A stretch of DNA of 64,000 nucleotides from Bombardia bombarda (taxonomy: Eukaryota > Ascomycota > Sordariomycetes > Sordariales > Lasiosphaeriaceae), in the NCBI GenBank assembly GCA_030512295.1, contig JAULSR010000001.1, positions 6,037,001 through 6,101,000 of the forward strand. The letters run 5' to 3'. This document shows positions 19,815-31,500 of the stretch, piece by piece; position 1 is the stretch's first letter, and the number at the start of each line of letters is the position of its first letter. Below the pieces are notes generated by a model. That model saw nothing but the letters and a program-made list of their open reading frames with translations, did not search any database and was not told where the DNA came from. The translations under genes were made by a program, and so were the position numbers.

Positions 19815-21371
19815 ATGTCGCATCTTTACAACACTTTTTTTGCCGGGGGCATAGTGTGGGATCCGCGAGAGCCATGGCCTGAGGAGCTCCAGAATGAAAA
19901 TCCGACCGGTTCAGATCAGAGTGGTTACCCCCGGCCCCATGTCATGGCCAATTTCCATCAGAGTCCACCTGTAGTTTCGCCTCTCACTTCCCCTCATCCC
20001 CTTCTTCCTGAGAAACGTCGTCGTTCAGAGTCTCTGGAGAATTCTCGTTCCAGCAAGAGAAGCAAGAAGGCTAAGCCCGTGATAAGGATACCTTCCCTTA
20101 CGGTACAGGAATCAAGTCGCAATGTCCTACCGCCTCTCTCCATCTCAATTGACGCATCGGTTCTTGAGGACACGGCTCGTGTGACAGTAACCCAGGTCTT
20201 CTCGAACGACTCTGACAGCATGATCAAAGAAGCTGCCTACTTGTTTCCTCTCCGGCAGGCTGTACCGTTACCGACTTTGGCTTACAGGATTGGCACGAGC
20301 ACTTTGATCAAGGGTCAGGTCAGGCCCAGAGACGAAGACCGACAAATAAGATTCGAGAAGGAACATCCAGCAAACTTCCTAGACGAAATGGCCATAATAC
20401 GCAAAGAAGCCGAGAACATCGCTTGCAAGTGGTCTCTACTGTCAAAGTGGACAAGTCTTTTTCTCGTCGAGGAGCCATACAAGCCCGTAGGGGATGCTAC
20501 CTTTGTGGACGGTTCAGGAGGCCTCAGGGGTTCTCCGGGAGTTGATCTTCTCACACCACGGGGTATTGCTCGCATAACAGTCCCTGCTGACAACAGCCAC
20601 ATCCTCAAAGACTACCAGCAACAACAGCAACAACAGCAAAAGCTACCAGAATTCCAGTTCGGACCCATGGACCTCGGGGCCGAAATCCAAGATCAAGATT
20701 CATCAGGCGATTTTGGGTACGTAACCACGAATAACAATAATCCCGCTCCTCAGGCGATTATTAAGCCTCTGAGTGTCCAGTCTGGGTACAACGTGGATGA
20801 GATTGAGGCGCTGCGCAACGAGCACAAGTGCATCAAAGAGGTGCCCCAGCGTTCCGTGAGCAACGTGGGCGAAATGATGGGCCTCTTGAGTGACACAGCC
20901 AGCCCTGCAACAGGAATATTACAAAGAAGACACGTCAAGGACAATAGAAGAGATTTCATCAACTGGCTGTTGGCATGTCAGAAATTTGATGGCTGCATTG
21001 CCTTGAGTGCAATAGCCACTAGGCGGGGAGCCTTCGAAAAATATACACATGGAATCGTCGGCACAGTCTTTACTGTCATGAAAAATAATGACAATCTTTC
21101 CTATGACCTGATCAACACCGCTGTGATGGTGGTGCTACTTGAGAGGGATTTTATATCTTACAAACCCCTATGGCAGCTCATACACTACAAGGCGAGCAAC
21201 TACATCAAGAACAACTTGGACCAACATGCATCTCAGGAAGACTTCCTGGAGACCGTTAGGCGTACGCTTGAGATGATGGCCGAGCCGGAAAGTGTCGGTG
21301 ATGATGGAGAGGTAGAAGAAAGTGAGGACGGGTCACGACGTGTGCTGGTCGAGCGCGCTCCCGTTGAGTAA
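19815..21371 (+). CDS. VIT-domain protein lacking the vWA domain
   Basis: This is a single open frame of 518 residues from an ATG at 19815 (a longer frame upstream has only a GTG). After a nuclear-signal-like basic patch (EKRRRSESLENSRSSKRSKK, about 67-86), residues about 105-185 match the first half of a VIT domain: LSISIDASV, ARVTVTQVFSNDS, AAYLFPL. Fungal VIT-vWA proteins normally continue through the rest of VIT and a roughly 180-residue von Willebrand A domain with a metal-binding site. Here the sequence jumps from IRFEKE straight to AENIACKWSLLSKWTSLFLVEEP, the block that follows vWA in this family. The C-terminus (RDFINWLLACQKFDGCI, LERDFISYKPLWQLIHYKA) is the usual family end. A short Gln run lies at about 270. 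The vWA loss is in frame with no intron signal, so the protein may still be made. Confidence 0.75.
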   Translation: MSHLYNTFFAGGIVWDPREPWPEELQNENPTGSDQSGYPRPHVMANFHQSPPVVSPLTSPHPLLPEKRRRSESLENSRSSKRSKKAKPVIRIPSLTVQESSRNVLPPLSISIDASVLEDTARVTVTQVFSNDSDSMIKEAAYLFPLRQAVPLPTLAYRIGTSTLIKGQVRPRDEDRQIRFEKEHPANFLDEMAIIRKEAENIACKWSLLSKWTSLFLVEEPYKPVGDATFVDGSGGLRGSPGVDLLTPRGIARITVPADNSHILKDYQQQQQQQQKLPEFQFGPMDLGAEIQDQDSSGDFGYVTTNNNNPAPQAIIKPLSVQSGYNVDEIEALRNEHKCIKEVPQRSVSNVGEMMGLLSDTASPATGILQRRHVKDNRRDFINWLLACQKFDGCIALSAIATRRGAFEKYTHGIVGTVFTVMKNNDNLSYDLINTAVMVVLLERDFISYKPLWQLIHYKASNYIKNNLDQHASQEDFLETVRRTLEMMAEPESVGDDGEVEESEDGSRRVLVERAPVE

Positions 21372-22789
21372 TGGTTTCATTTCTGTCTCACACTGGTGCT
21401 TGTTCATTGAGATTTTCTTTGCAAATTTCCTTTAGTTTCCCTACCCGTCAGTGATTACATGTCAATTGTCATGCACGGAACTACCTACTAGTCTGCGAGA
21501 ACTTTCCTAGATTATGAATGATGAAATTTTAATCTCTGGTAACCTAGGTCTGCCTATGTAGTAAAACCAACACGAGTGCAAGTTTTCAGTTTGTAACCCA
21601 AGAGGTAGGTTAGATAAGATGTAGCGTTCTATACTGCGTCTGTCTTTTAACATAGGAGTAGAGTAACCCACAGTTCTCTTTCAGTTCCAGAAATTACGAT
21701 TTCCTGATAAGTTCCGTTGGCATTGTTTGAGAGATGCGCTTCCCAAAGAGAAGATGGGAAACGTGTAGGGAAGCATGAATGTGAGAAGTTGAGGACAAGA
21801 AAGGAACGGAGAAGCGCAGGAAGGTTGGACGAGAGAGGGCGTAAAGGGGCAAGACAGGAACGCAATAAGAGGAAGACAGGAAGGAGGCATCCGAGAATTA
21901 ATAGGGCTTACCAACTAAGAAGAGAGGTGTAAGAGATACAGAAGGAAGGAGGTATGGTAGGAGGAGAGAGAGAGAATGAATGAGCTACCTAGAAAGGCAG
22001 GTTGAAGACAAGGAGGGAAAGAACGAGGGGAGAAGCATGACGCGTCAGTCAAACCCAACCTTTAGCCGGTAGTGACTTCCCCATCTTTCTCGCCTCTCCT
22101 CCATGGCGTGATCTGATAGACACTCCTTCCACTTTGAGCGAGGGGACAGTGTCTTAGCGCGAGTATAAACCCCCCCTCGGATGACCGTCCGCTCGTTTCC
22201 CTCTTTTCTCCCTCTTTCATGTCCCGTCCTTCTCGAAAAGCTCACCAACCTCCCAACCAGCAGTCACGATTTCCATGCCTCAAATTTCAGTTCCCGATTA
22301 TTAATCCACTCATGAAACCCTCTCTATCTGACTAGTGCACACTCATCGCTGATCACCGGTAGCATTACTGGCAATGTGACACAACGTAGCGAGAGAATGC
22401 AGTGGAATCATCAGCTATATTCGATTAATAGTTGTTGAGCTGTGGCGCCATCGTGCTAGGTGTCCCCAAATCCAAACCATAAGTAAAGGTGACTCAGCAA
22501 AATGAAGATCCTACGGCATATTTTATTCTAAATAAGGTGACTTCGTATAAGCGAAGCGGGCAATAATACAATTGTGCATAACAACCTACTCAAGTCAGTG
22601 CAGAACGCTCAAAGTTGAGCAGATACAAATTTCCATCCGTGCGACCCGCAGATTGCTCATCATGTGAAGAAAAACATGGACAAAGATCAACTTAGCTCTA
22701 TTACATTAACGTCCTGCTAGGTAATCCTAATCTACAGACAGCTCTCTGCTACTGTTCAATCTCATATCCAAGTCGCACACAATAAAAGC
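21372..22789. other. Convergent intergenic region with a purine-rich tract
   Basis: No gene seen. The plus strand is markedly A/G-rich from about 21720 to 22040, which generates meaningless Arg/Lys/Glu-rich open frames. Both neighbours end towards this region, so it is 3' flank on both sides. Confidence 0.45.
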
Positions 22790-24642
22790 CTAGGCGTGGA
22801 TAGCCTGCTGGACATGAGGATATACCCGCACCATCTCATGATACAGCTCGGGGTGATCACGAATCATGACTTCAGGATCCCAAGCGGCCGCAACGAAAAT
22901 GGTGTCGATACCACTGCTCAGCGGCGTGGTGAATACATTGCAGATCTGGAGGCCGATGAGGAACGAGAATGCGACGACAACGGGGGTGTATGCGCCGGTG
23001 CTGTTGTACGCTGGGTGCGTAAACACCATATAGACGTATGCGAGGAGAGCACAAGCATATGCAACAAAAGTAGCACCCATGCTAAGGACAGGGCCCACAA
23101 GACATTCGTTGACGAGAGCGTCGATGCCACGGTCCTTGATCATTCTAAAAAGGGGTCAGCATGGAGTCGTCGAGTAAACTGTTTATCGGAGGACCCGAGT
23201 CTCTGCTTCCAGAATCCCAAACGTGACCGAAGAAGATGACACTACTTACCTCCAGGTATCCTTGGCAGCAGGAATGTACGCCTTTCCGTAAAGGGCAATA
23301 TGCGAGAATGCATAACGGTTGATAAACTGCACAGCCCAGTCCAGAATGCCAATCAGGCAGCCAACAATGCACCACAAGATTGTGCCGAGAATATCTCCCT
23401 CCGCCGATGCATTCTGCTTAGCAATCGAACACAGCTGACGGAGGCAGTTGATGATGGCGACCACGAGACTACCCAAGCTGATGCTGCCAAAGCTGTACGT
23501 CAGAGCGCGCTTCAGCGCGCCACGAGTGACCTTGGTAGGGTAGTTCTTCGAGTTGAAGTACCACGAGCCGTAGACGCCCGAAATGGTGACGTGGATGGTG
23601 TTCTTCAGCCACTCGGAGAACCAGTACGCCGCAAATGTGATAAAGGCAATCAAGCCAATAACCTTGGCCTGGCTACAGTTGCCGACGCCCTGTTGGCATG
23701 CTCCATTATTCGCGGCGGGCTGGTACTTGACGTAGATGGCTACCAACGTGACCGAGTACCAGGCTGAGAATGCCGCCGCAATGAGTCCGCCCACGGCACT
23801 AACGGCATAGACGTGGCCATGACGCTTCGAGACGTCAATGGCCGTCTGCAGCATCAAAGCGCTGAAAGGGATGCGGGGGATCCAGGTGATGAAGGCGAGG
23901 ATCATGAACGCCGAGAAAATGAGGAAGACGATGCCGCCGGACAAGTAGTGGCGCGACAGCATGTAGATAGCCGTGACCACGCCAAAAACGATGTTGAGAA
24001 TGCCTGTAATCCATATGAACTGCTTGGTGAACTTGCGCGCGAGCCATACGTAGCCGTAGCTGAGGACGGTGGCGGTGAGGAGCACCCAGAAAAACAGCCA
24101 GATGGTGTGCGTAGTCAGGGAAAAGTTATTCAGCTGGCCATTGATGCCACCCGAGTTCTGCCCCCGCGTAGATGCTGTTTGCCCCAACAGTCAGCATCAT
24201 CTTTAGAAGCAACTTTCCTTTCTTTTAGAGATACAAACGCACAGTAGCCTTGGATGGATATGGCCGACACGACAACGAATCCAGCGCAAGTGATCAAGAA
24301 CAAGATTCCAGCCCACAAGTCATTGTACTTGGGCTTCTGGACCTTGAACACCTCGTCGTATGAAGGCGGCGGGCCACCGTAGTTGTAGTTGGCGTCCTGC
24401 TTGGGATTCATTGGCGGGGGTGGTACTGGTGGCGGCTGGTACTGGCCATCATATTGGTTGCCATATTGGTTACCATACTGGTTACCGTTCTGGTTTCCAT
24501 TCTGGTTGCCATACTGAGGCTGGTATGGCTGGTTGTAAGAGCCATTCTGGGGAGGCTGCATCTGGTACGAATTTGGGGGAGGAGCCGGCTGCTGGTTGTA
24601 GTAGCTGGCGCCCTCTCCACCGTATTGGCCGGGGTTGGCCAT
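22790..24642 (-). CDS. PNS1: PNS1 choline-transporter-like membrane protein
   Basis: Exons are 24642-24243, 24174-23250 and 23144-22790, with GT-AG introns of 68 and 105 bp and correct phase, giving 559 residues. The product is a CTL/SLC44-family multi-pass plasma-membrane protein orthologous in layout to yeast Pns1. The first 100 residues are a cytosolic low-complexity P/Q/N/Y-rich tail with tandem NGNQ and YGNQ units, then GPPPSYDEVF. The first TM helix is at WAGILFLITCAGFVVVSAI and roughly ten follow. The family core is clear: GVYGSWYFNSKNYPTKV, ALTYSFGSISLGSLVVAIIN, FINRYAFSHIALYGKAY and KDTWRMIKDRG. Despite the family name, yeast Pns1 has not been shown to be needed for choline uptake, so the substrate is open. 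Confidence 0.92.
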
Positions 24643-25927
24643 GTTGTCGAATTAAAGATGGTGAGATCAACCTCGTCAATTCGTTTTTTTGCTCGTGAAG
24701 CTGTCTTCTGTCTCTCCTTCGCCTTAAGATCGCTCCTGGCCCCTATAAGTGGTAATCCTTGTCAGCGGAGCCGTGGAGGCGGGAGGATATTGATGTGACG
24801 GACCTCTAAACTGCTACAGAAGAAGAAGATTCGAATCGAGAGAAAACTCGGAAATGATTGTGCGAGAGCGCGTGCGACCGTCGAAATGCTGGCGCAACCG
24901 ACGGTTTGACTACCGGGTACAAAGCTTGATGCTGGATGACGTAATGAATGAAATTAGCACGAGAAGTTCAGCTGCGATGGCCTGTGCTAAGCCTGACGTC
25001 GATCGCGCTAGGGCACGCTTGCCCAGAACCGGGGAAGCGCTATGGGGCGGGCAGATCTGGCCCGCGTGTACACCCCTGTTCACATAACGATGCAAATTTA
25101 AGAGATTTTATCGACCCAGCAGAAAGTGGAGCTTTGATGCCCAACGACCGCGCTTGGCGACGGGATCGATTGACTACAACCGCCAAGCAATTTTCGGCAC
25201 AATCATCAGGAGTCGAGGTAGGCACGGAGACCACCTGATAAGCATTCAGTATTGCACGGTGTTAATATTATAGGTAGTTTTTACTCTCAAACCCACATGT
25301 TCAGCATTTTCAATTTGAAGTTGCACAATGAAAAAGAATTGTTGTCTTCCATGTATAGCAAGTCGAATCTAGGTAATTGTTCAAGTTTTGATGGAGAAAG
25401 CATCCAACTAGGCTAACGAGGTGGATAATCGGCGCCATGTGCGGCACGTAGTGAGCAAAGGCCATCTCAATACAACTTTACAGTCCGTTGGCAATATGTC
25501 AATCATCAAGGTATTTATTACATACATGGGCCCAAGCCGGAGGATTGCGTCGGAAACAGTGCTTGGAATTCCTGCAAAGCCGATGATCTAGTCCCTGCTC
25601 TCCTTATTCACGTTTATTCCCATTTTTGGAGTGGATTCTTCCATGGCACGATACCAACTCGGCAAAGTCGACGCCGTTGCGGGAATACCTAGGCTTACAC
25701 CGTCTAGACACATGAGCGAGAACTAAGAAGCTCAGGACTGCGCTGCATATCGTTGTCGACATCTTCAGCTCTCGATTCATGTTGCTGCCTTGCTCAGGGG
25801 CTACTTAGGCAGGCACTACTCAGGGAATGATCAAGAAAACGGCGAAACCCAGTTTACCTAGATCCCTACTAAAATAGGTATGGACCCCCTTTCTTCTGTC
25901 TGACACTAGGACCTAGTTGTAATGGAG
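24643..25927. other. Intergenic region, no gene recognised
   Basis: The left part is the promoter of PNS1. The remainder to the 3' end of the dioxygenase-like gene at 25928 has only short, unconvincing open frames. Nothing repetitive was seen. Confidence 0.4.
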
Positions 25928-27209
25928 TTAATTTTCTGTAAAGACCAATGCTCTCACTTCAATACTTTCGCGCGGCTTGACCTCCGGCCCTACCCCCGAC
26001 TGCGCAAAAGACGTGTGAGGACAGCCTACAGCAACAGAGGTTCCCAGAGAACGGGCTCAAATCAGCCATCGTTACCTGTGACAAAACAGTGGTGCAGCCC
26101 AAAGTATGCTTGCTCACTTACATCTAGCTCGAGCACTGGTTGCCGAATCATATGTCTTGAAAAGCAACACCTCGTCTCTTGTTTGATGACTCAAGTAATG
26201 CCATTGGTATTCTGGACACGGGAGCGGGTATAAGCTCTCTCCGATGTATGCCTTGCGGACGTGATCTACCGCTAGCAGCTTCTCCGTCGGAACAGTACCG
26301 CCGTCGCAGACTGCAAGCGGGAAATTCTCTACCGGGAAGTGGAGGGGCCGCCAGAGGCTGGCGAGCAACAGTAGCAAGTCGAGTCAGTACTGAGTAGAAC
26401 AATGGCTCGGGGGAAATGCTGGATGTGAGGGCAACTGGAGTTAGGAATGTGGGTTCTAAGAACGGGCCGCTCACTTGATAATTCGGAACCGTTTCCTTAG
26501 TAGCTCGCTGGCACACTCACCCATGTGGTGTTTAACTCTGTTAACAGCCCCCCAAGGGCTTTGGTCTTCATATCTCCAACGCGATAAGCCTCTCTTACTT
26601 GATATGAGCAAGAAGAGCCAGGTTAAATGGGCAACAACATACCGACGTGCACAGCGTGAACAGGTGGCAGACACACCAGGGGATCGTCAAGGTCGATCAC
26701 TGCTCCGGGCACCATCTTGGACTTTGCGCGATCAGTGGATCGAATCTGACGCCATGCGTTAACACTTGACAGCTATCACAAACAGTAGCCACCATGACTT
26801 ATCATAGCAATAGCAGTGGGTGGGGGTGGATCCGCCATACCCGCCAGTCAAACACGAAGGCCTCAGTGCGTGGACCGAAAACTTCCTTCAAGAGGGCGCC
26901 GATGGACGGCAGGTATTTATTCTCTACCGTCTCTTTGTCAAAAGCTGTCACAGCTAGAGTGTTCGTCCAAACTTGAAACCCATGGTCCTCGAGGTTAAAA
27001 GAGTCTTCGTGGCCCCGGATGTCGTGTATAACTTCGGGAGCGGCTGCAGAGCAGGAGAAATTAGACGGCGCAAGCCCGGGGGGTACTTCGGAGATGACTT
27101 CATATGGTTTCTCTGTCTCGAATATATCCAGCCATTGTATGTAACTCAGCTGGACGGTCTCATCTTTGACATTACTCTTGGGGATATGGTTTTGAACCTT
27201 GAGAGACAT
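25928..27209 (-). CDS. AsaB/CmcJ/NvfI-family dioxygenase-like protein
   Basis: Only the N-terminal third is visible as one open frame. Following splice sites gives five exons: 27209-26841, 26745-26643, 26565-26475, 26357-26122 and 26025-25928. Total coding length is 897 bases (298 residues) with every phase matching. The conserved blocks run in family order: ETEKPYEVISEVPPGL, IHDIRGHEDSFNLEDHGFQ, FVFDWR, VIDLDDPLVCLPPVHAVHVDQ, NRVKHHM, NLWRPLHFPVENFPLAVCD, VDHVRKAYIGESLYPL, YYLS-like WHYLSHQTRDEVLLFK, CCPHTSF and ESIEVRALVFTEN. HVD would supply the H-x-D of a 2-His-1-Asp iron site. Members include fungal natural-product oxygenases such as NvfI and the AsaB-like proteins. No PKS, NRPS or terpene synthase is nearby in the window, so substrate and pathway are unknown. 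The start at 27209 gives the usual family N-terminus. Confidence 0.82.
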
Positions 27210-28558
27210 GGTATCGAAGCGGGCGTGGATGCAGACGTGTGTGAGATACACTGCTTGAGTAAGAATTCTCCCGTCACTGGGATTTGCAGCAGCACCGTGT
27301 ATAAGAGGTAAGCAAGGAGTCTGCTGTGATTGCAGCACGCCAAAGTCCGAATTCACCCGATCGGTCCGTTAGCCCGCAGGAGCGATAGTAAATGCATGCA
27401 CGTTATATGACATGATATGTCCTGCAATCCATAAACCCCTCCAGGGTGCGATGGTAATTTCTGGCATTTCAATACTGTCTTTGAGTATCACTAGCACATT
27501 TTAAGCATATGAAGTTGGGTGAAACTTCCTTAGGTGGGTTCGTATGTGTGTATCATATCCAAAGCACTTGAGGTCAGCCCAACAGTGACTGCCCACGAAG
27601 ATACCTTAACCCGCATCAGTCGGGACGTGCTAACGCTAATAAAGTGACGCCTCTGAGAGAGAAACGGCAAGCCTAAGACAGCATCCGCTCCATCTCTGAT
27701 CAATCACCCGGCCAAGAAGAATTGGGCGCAACTACAGGTTGTTTTAGGAAGGCCACATTTTGAGCAAACCCCGTCGCTATCGACGGGTACCGTAATCAAG
27801 TCCCTAGCTCCATCACTGCCAGGTCCAGTTTGTTGGAAGAAATCCTTCCACGGCTGCTTTTTCTCAGGCCGAGAGCCCTGAGGTTCGGCAGCTACCGATA
27901 GTGCTCTATGTTTGTCGTTAGCCTCCATGACGTCAAGTTAGTCTTTCTCGGGGATCTTGAGGCTTCACTATCAGTGCATCAGCAGGAGTTAATACTTTAA
28001 AGGTTTCTCATCCTCCTACCTGCCTAAGTCACAAAAGGCGATCGGCTAGGAATTGCTTCAGGATTGCTAGAAGGGGCTCGGGGCGCCTTGTAAATGCTTC
28101 TCTCGTTGGAGACGAGTGTAAGTGCGGTGGCAAATTTTAGCCCATGGCCTACTAGCCAGGGGAACTTATATGGGGATCGGAAGAACGCCCTCTGAGCCAT
28201 CTTAAGCCTTTTCCATGTCCAAGGACTGGCGTGAATGAGAAGCAATTAATTAAAACAAAAGAAGCGGGTGATTGAAATCTCCCTCCACCTTTGTGCAACA
28301 CCAAATCAACATCACCAGATGATTTGTCCACTTTTGCCATTTTTGCCGGCTGCGCCCATAATGGCTAAGCTGATGAAGGCAGCTAGGTGGTTGTCAGTCT
28401 GCATAACTCGGACTGGCGATCGGAAATTGAGGCCATGAACGAGGAGGTTTCATGCCGAGAGATAGTGTGTGGGTTGTATGGCTACACCCTTCCACAGGCA
28501 AAGCCGCAGACTGGAACTCACAACATTCTTGGCTTGGAAAACATGAAGCATCAAGACC
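27210..28558. other. Spacer around the small CxxC gene
   Basis: Apart from the 74-codon gene at 27704-27928, no gene is recognised. The right part is the 3' flank of the NLR gene and the left part is the promoter of the dioxygenase-like gene. Confidence 0.35.
27704..27928 (-). CDS. Small protein with C-terminal CxxC...CxC motif
   Basis: This is a 74-residue open frame with an ATG at 27928. The N-terminal half is polar and charged. A central WKDFFQQTGPGSDGARDLI segment is followed by a compact cysteine motif near the C-terminus, VCSKCGLPKTTCSCAQFF (C-x2-C-x6-C-x-C), which could bind one zinc ion. I do not recognise the family. The cysteine spacing argues against chance. The open frame could also be the last exon of a slightly longer gene. 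It lies 630 bp beyond the stop codon of the NLR gene and on the same strand, and no link between them is evident. Confidence 0.4.
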   Translation of the reverse strand: MEANDKHRALSVAAEPQGSRPEKKQPWKDFFQQTGPGSDGARDLITVPVDSDGVCSKCGLPKTTCSCAQFFLAG

Positions 28559-31500
28559 TCAAGGCCCCGGGGCAGCTATGAGTTGGCGGGGTGCGGCAAA
28601 TCTTCCGGCCTCAATGGGGACGATAAAGTCGAACAGGAATGCATGATCTAAGTCTGAAAGGCTCGATATGTCACGCCCACTCAGGATCTCTGGCGAATAT
28701 TCATTCAATGTAGTCTGCAGTCGCTCAAGCAAGGCGGCTCGTGTGGCACCCCTCTGATCTTTAATTAAGGAAAGAAGATAGTCGGCCCGAAGACCGCATT
28801 CCGTGGGCCAGCAAGCATCCTCTTGAGAGAGCCGGCATTTTTCAATATTATGCCTACATGTGTAAGTCGTAGGGGTTAGCTTGGTAAGAAGCAACAATAA
28901 GAACGTCTCTACGGGGATTGGAAGTTGGTCATACCTTGCTTCCGAATGCAGGCCCATGCGATACTGGACGAAGGCAATAGCATAAAGATTATGGAGCGTG
29001 TGGATCCCCGCGCTCCCAAATGAAGCAGCCCGAAGCTTATGAGACTTCTGGAGTACAGATAGGGCAGCTGGCAGGCACCCGGCGTTCGCAAGGCAGATTC
29101 CGTGGGTGAAGAGGAAGATGGAATACACTCCGTCCTCTCCTTCCTCCTTAGATAGGAAGGCGATAGCCTCTTTGCTGAAGACCACAGCCTCCTGTTCTTT
29201 TTTTTGGCCTAATCTGACGAGGGCCATGTTTTTCTTGTGTTCGGCGAATTGGTAGGGAGGCATACTGCGTTCGCAGCTAAGATCTTCTTTCATCTTGATA
29301 GAGGCGGCGAGATGTGCTTCAGCCGCGTCGAATTCTGCATTGTCAAGGAGCTGACAAGCCATGTCGTTGAGCGCGTTGGCAAGCAGGACTCTGCCAATGT
29401 ACGTGTCCTCGCCGTAATCTGCGGTGGCGTATGCTTTCCGGAGCTCCAAAACCTTCATTATGTGCTTAGTGCATTTCTTCCGCCAGGCCCACCCATTGGA
29501 GGTTATCATGATGGCCCACGAGATTTGCAACGCCGTTGCTCGAAGCTTGATCCACCTTGACGATGTTGAAGCCTGCGTTTTTTCTGATTTCTCAAGGCTC
29601 CGTGCCGAAGATGGATAATCAGGGGTGTCTGCTGCACTGGTGGTGCATATATCCTCTGCCGTAGAAAGAATCATGAGGCCAGGGGCCCCGAGGCGGGCTT
29701 CAAACAGGTAGTAACCTGCGCTGACCAAGAGTTCAGCAAAAGCCAGGCCGCCTACTAAAGGATGCGAGGCTTTGCTGCAGATTCGAAAGACCTCATCGAG
29801 CCGAATGGCTTGCGCGATGGACTTCTTATAGAGCATCAAGTCCTTGGGGACTGGAACCATGAACTCTGAAAGCGGGGGAAAGACCAGTTTCACCAAAGCA
29901 ACGGACCTGTCGAACGCCAATTGACAGGCGGTGTATTCTTCACTCAAGCTGTTTATAACCTTCTTCTGGAGCTGGCGGTGAATCGAGTATGAATGCGAAT
30001 CTCCAAGTGCCATGGGTTCGTGGAAGTCAACCAAGTGGCGCCTGATGAGTGGAGTGCGAATGTCTCGACGAAATCTAAAATAAAATACAGTATTAGCTAA
30101 TTACTTGTCAGGCCTCGCAACACTTCTTGGCTGCGAAAAGAAAAAAAAGGAGATAGTCAACTTGCTGAAATTTGTCCGCATATCCGCCGAAGCGGAGTGA
30201 GGGATCTTCCAATTCTCCTAAGAGGAGGCTCTCGGGAATGGCGTCTGGCGAGAGCATGCTGATGACTTGTAAGACCCCCATAGCCGCCGAGGAGAGAGTG
30301 TTGAGCGACACGTCAAATGCTGAGTGAGGTGGCTTTTCGTAGTGAAAGGTGGCAGAGTTACAAGTCGGATCGACATGGCTCTGGAGGGATCTCAGCGTAT
30401 CTGATATCGAAGTACAGGAATCAACAATAAAACCTGCTAGTCCGACTATGTCAAGAGGAAGGCCTTGAACCTCTAGAGATATGGATCTGGCCAGCTCAGT
30501 CGATGCTTCAACGCTAGATACCGTATCAGGGAGGTACTGAAGAAGGAGGCGTGAGCCCTCAATATCCCCGAGGGGTTTTAGACAGACGTCAGACTGAGCC
30601 CTATGAATTACTTTCCGGTCTTGTGTCGTGATCAGAATGGACCCATGTCCACAGGGAGGCCAATATCGGTTTAGTGTCTCCGAATTATCGACGTTGTCGA
30701 ATACTAGCAGCCAGTCCTGGTCTACTTAAGGTGAGCTGGGTTGATGCAGGCGAAATGGGTAGCCACATAGGGTGCTTACTTTGGCAAAGCCACAGATGGG
30801 AAGCGTCAACATCAGGCGACGAATCTACTACCGTCGTGGCATTTTCTCCAGGCGACACGGGTCCCCTTACGAGCCGCGTAATCTTGGAGAACATATCGGC
30901 TAGAACGGCTTCCCTTTGAGACGGGAGCCAGATGATATACGAGAATGTAGATTTCTGTCGATAGCAGAACTCTAGCGCGGCCTGGGTCTTGCCAACCCCC
31001 GCCATGCCATGCAGCACACATGACCTTTGTCTAGAACCGTCGTTGGGCTCCAAGTGCTGTGCGAGTGCTTGCAGGTCTTGCTCACGTCCGAGAAACCTGT
31101 CGTTTCGTGCCCATGGCACCGAAAATAGAGATGTGGCATACTGCCGAAGCGGCTGGTAGTCCAACGCCTCTCGGATGTCGATGAGTTGGGATTTTGTGTT
31201 GACGACATGGGCAAGCTGGGCTTCTTCGCCGAAGTCGCGAGAGGCGCTCGTGATCTCCTCGATTACATTCTTGAATTGGATGGTAAGCGAGCCAGAGAAG
31301 AAGAAGCTCCTGGAAATGTGGACTGAGAGCTTGATCAGCTACCTGTCAAAGACACAAAGCGACCGAGCACATACCGATGATATTTACGGAGAAGAACTTG
31401 ACGGCACTTGCGCAAAAGTCGAGGTAACCGCAGTAAATTCTGAGCAGTGCATCCTGTAACCGCTGACTTCCTGAGTAGAGCTTCATATATTCTTCAAACC

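Noticed and set aside
26148..26516. 122-codon minus-strand open frame
   Set aside because: It overlaps exon 4 of the AsaB/CmcJ-type gene in a different frame; the spliced gene explains the region.
26802..27356. Truncated oxygenase pseudogene
   Set aside because: The apparent truncation disappears once four introns are recognised; the coding sequence closes at 298 residues.
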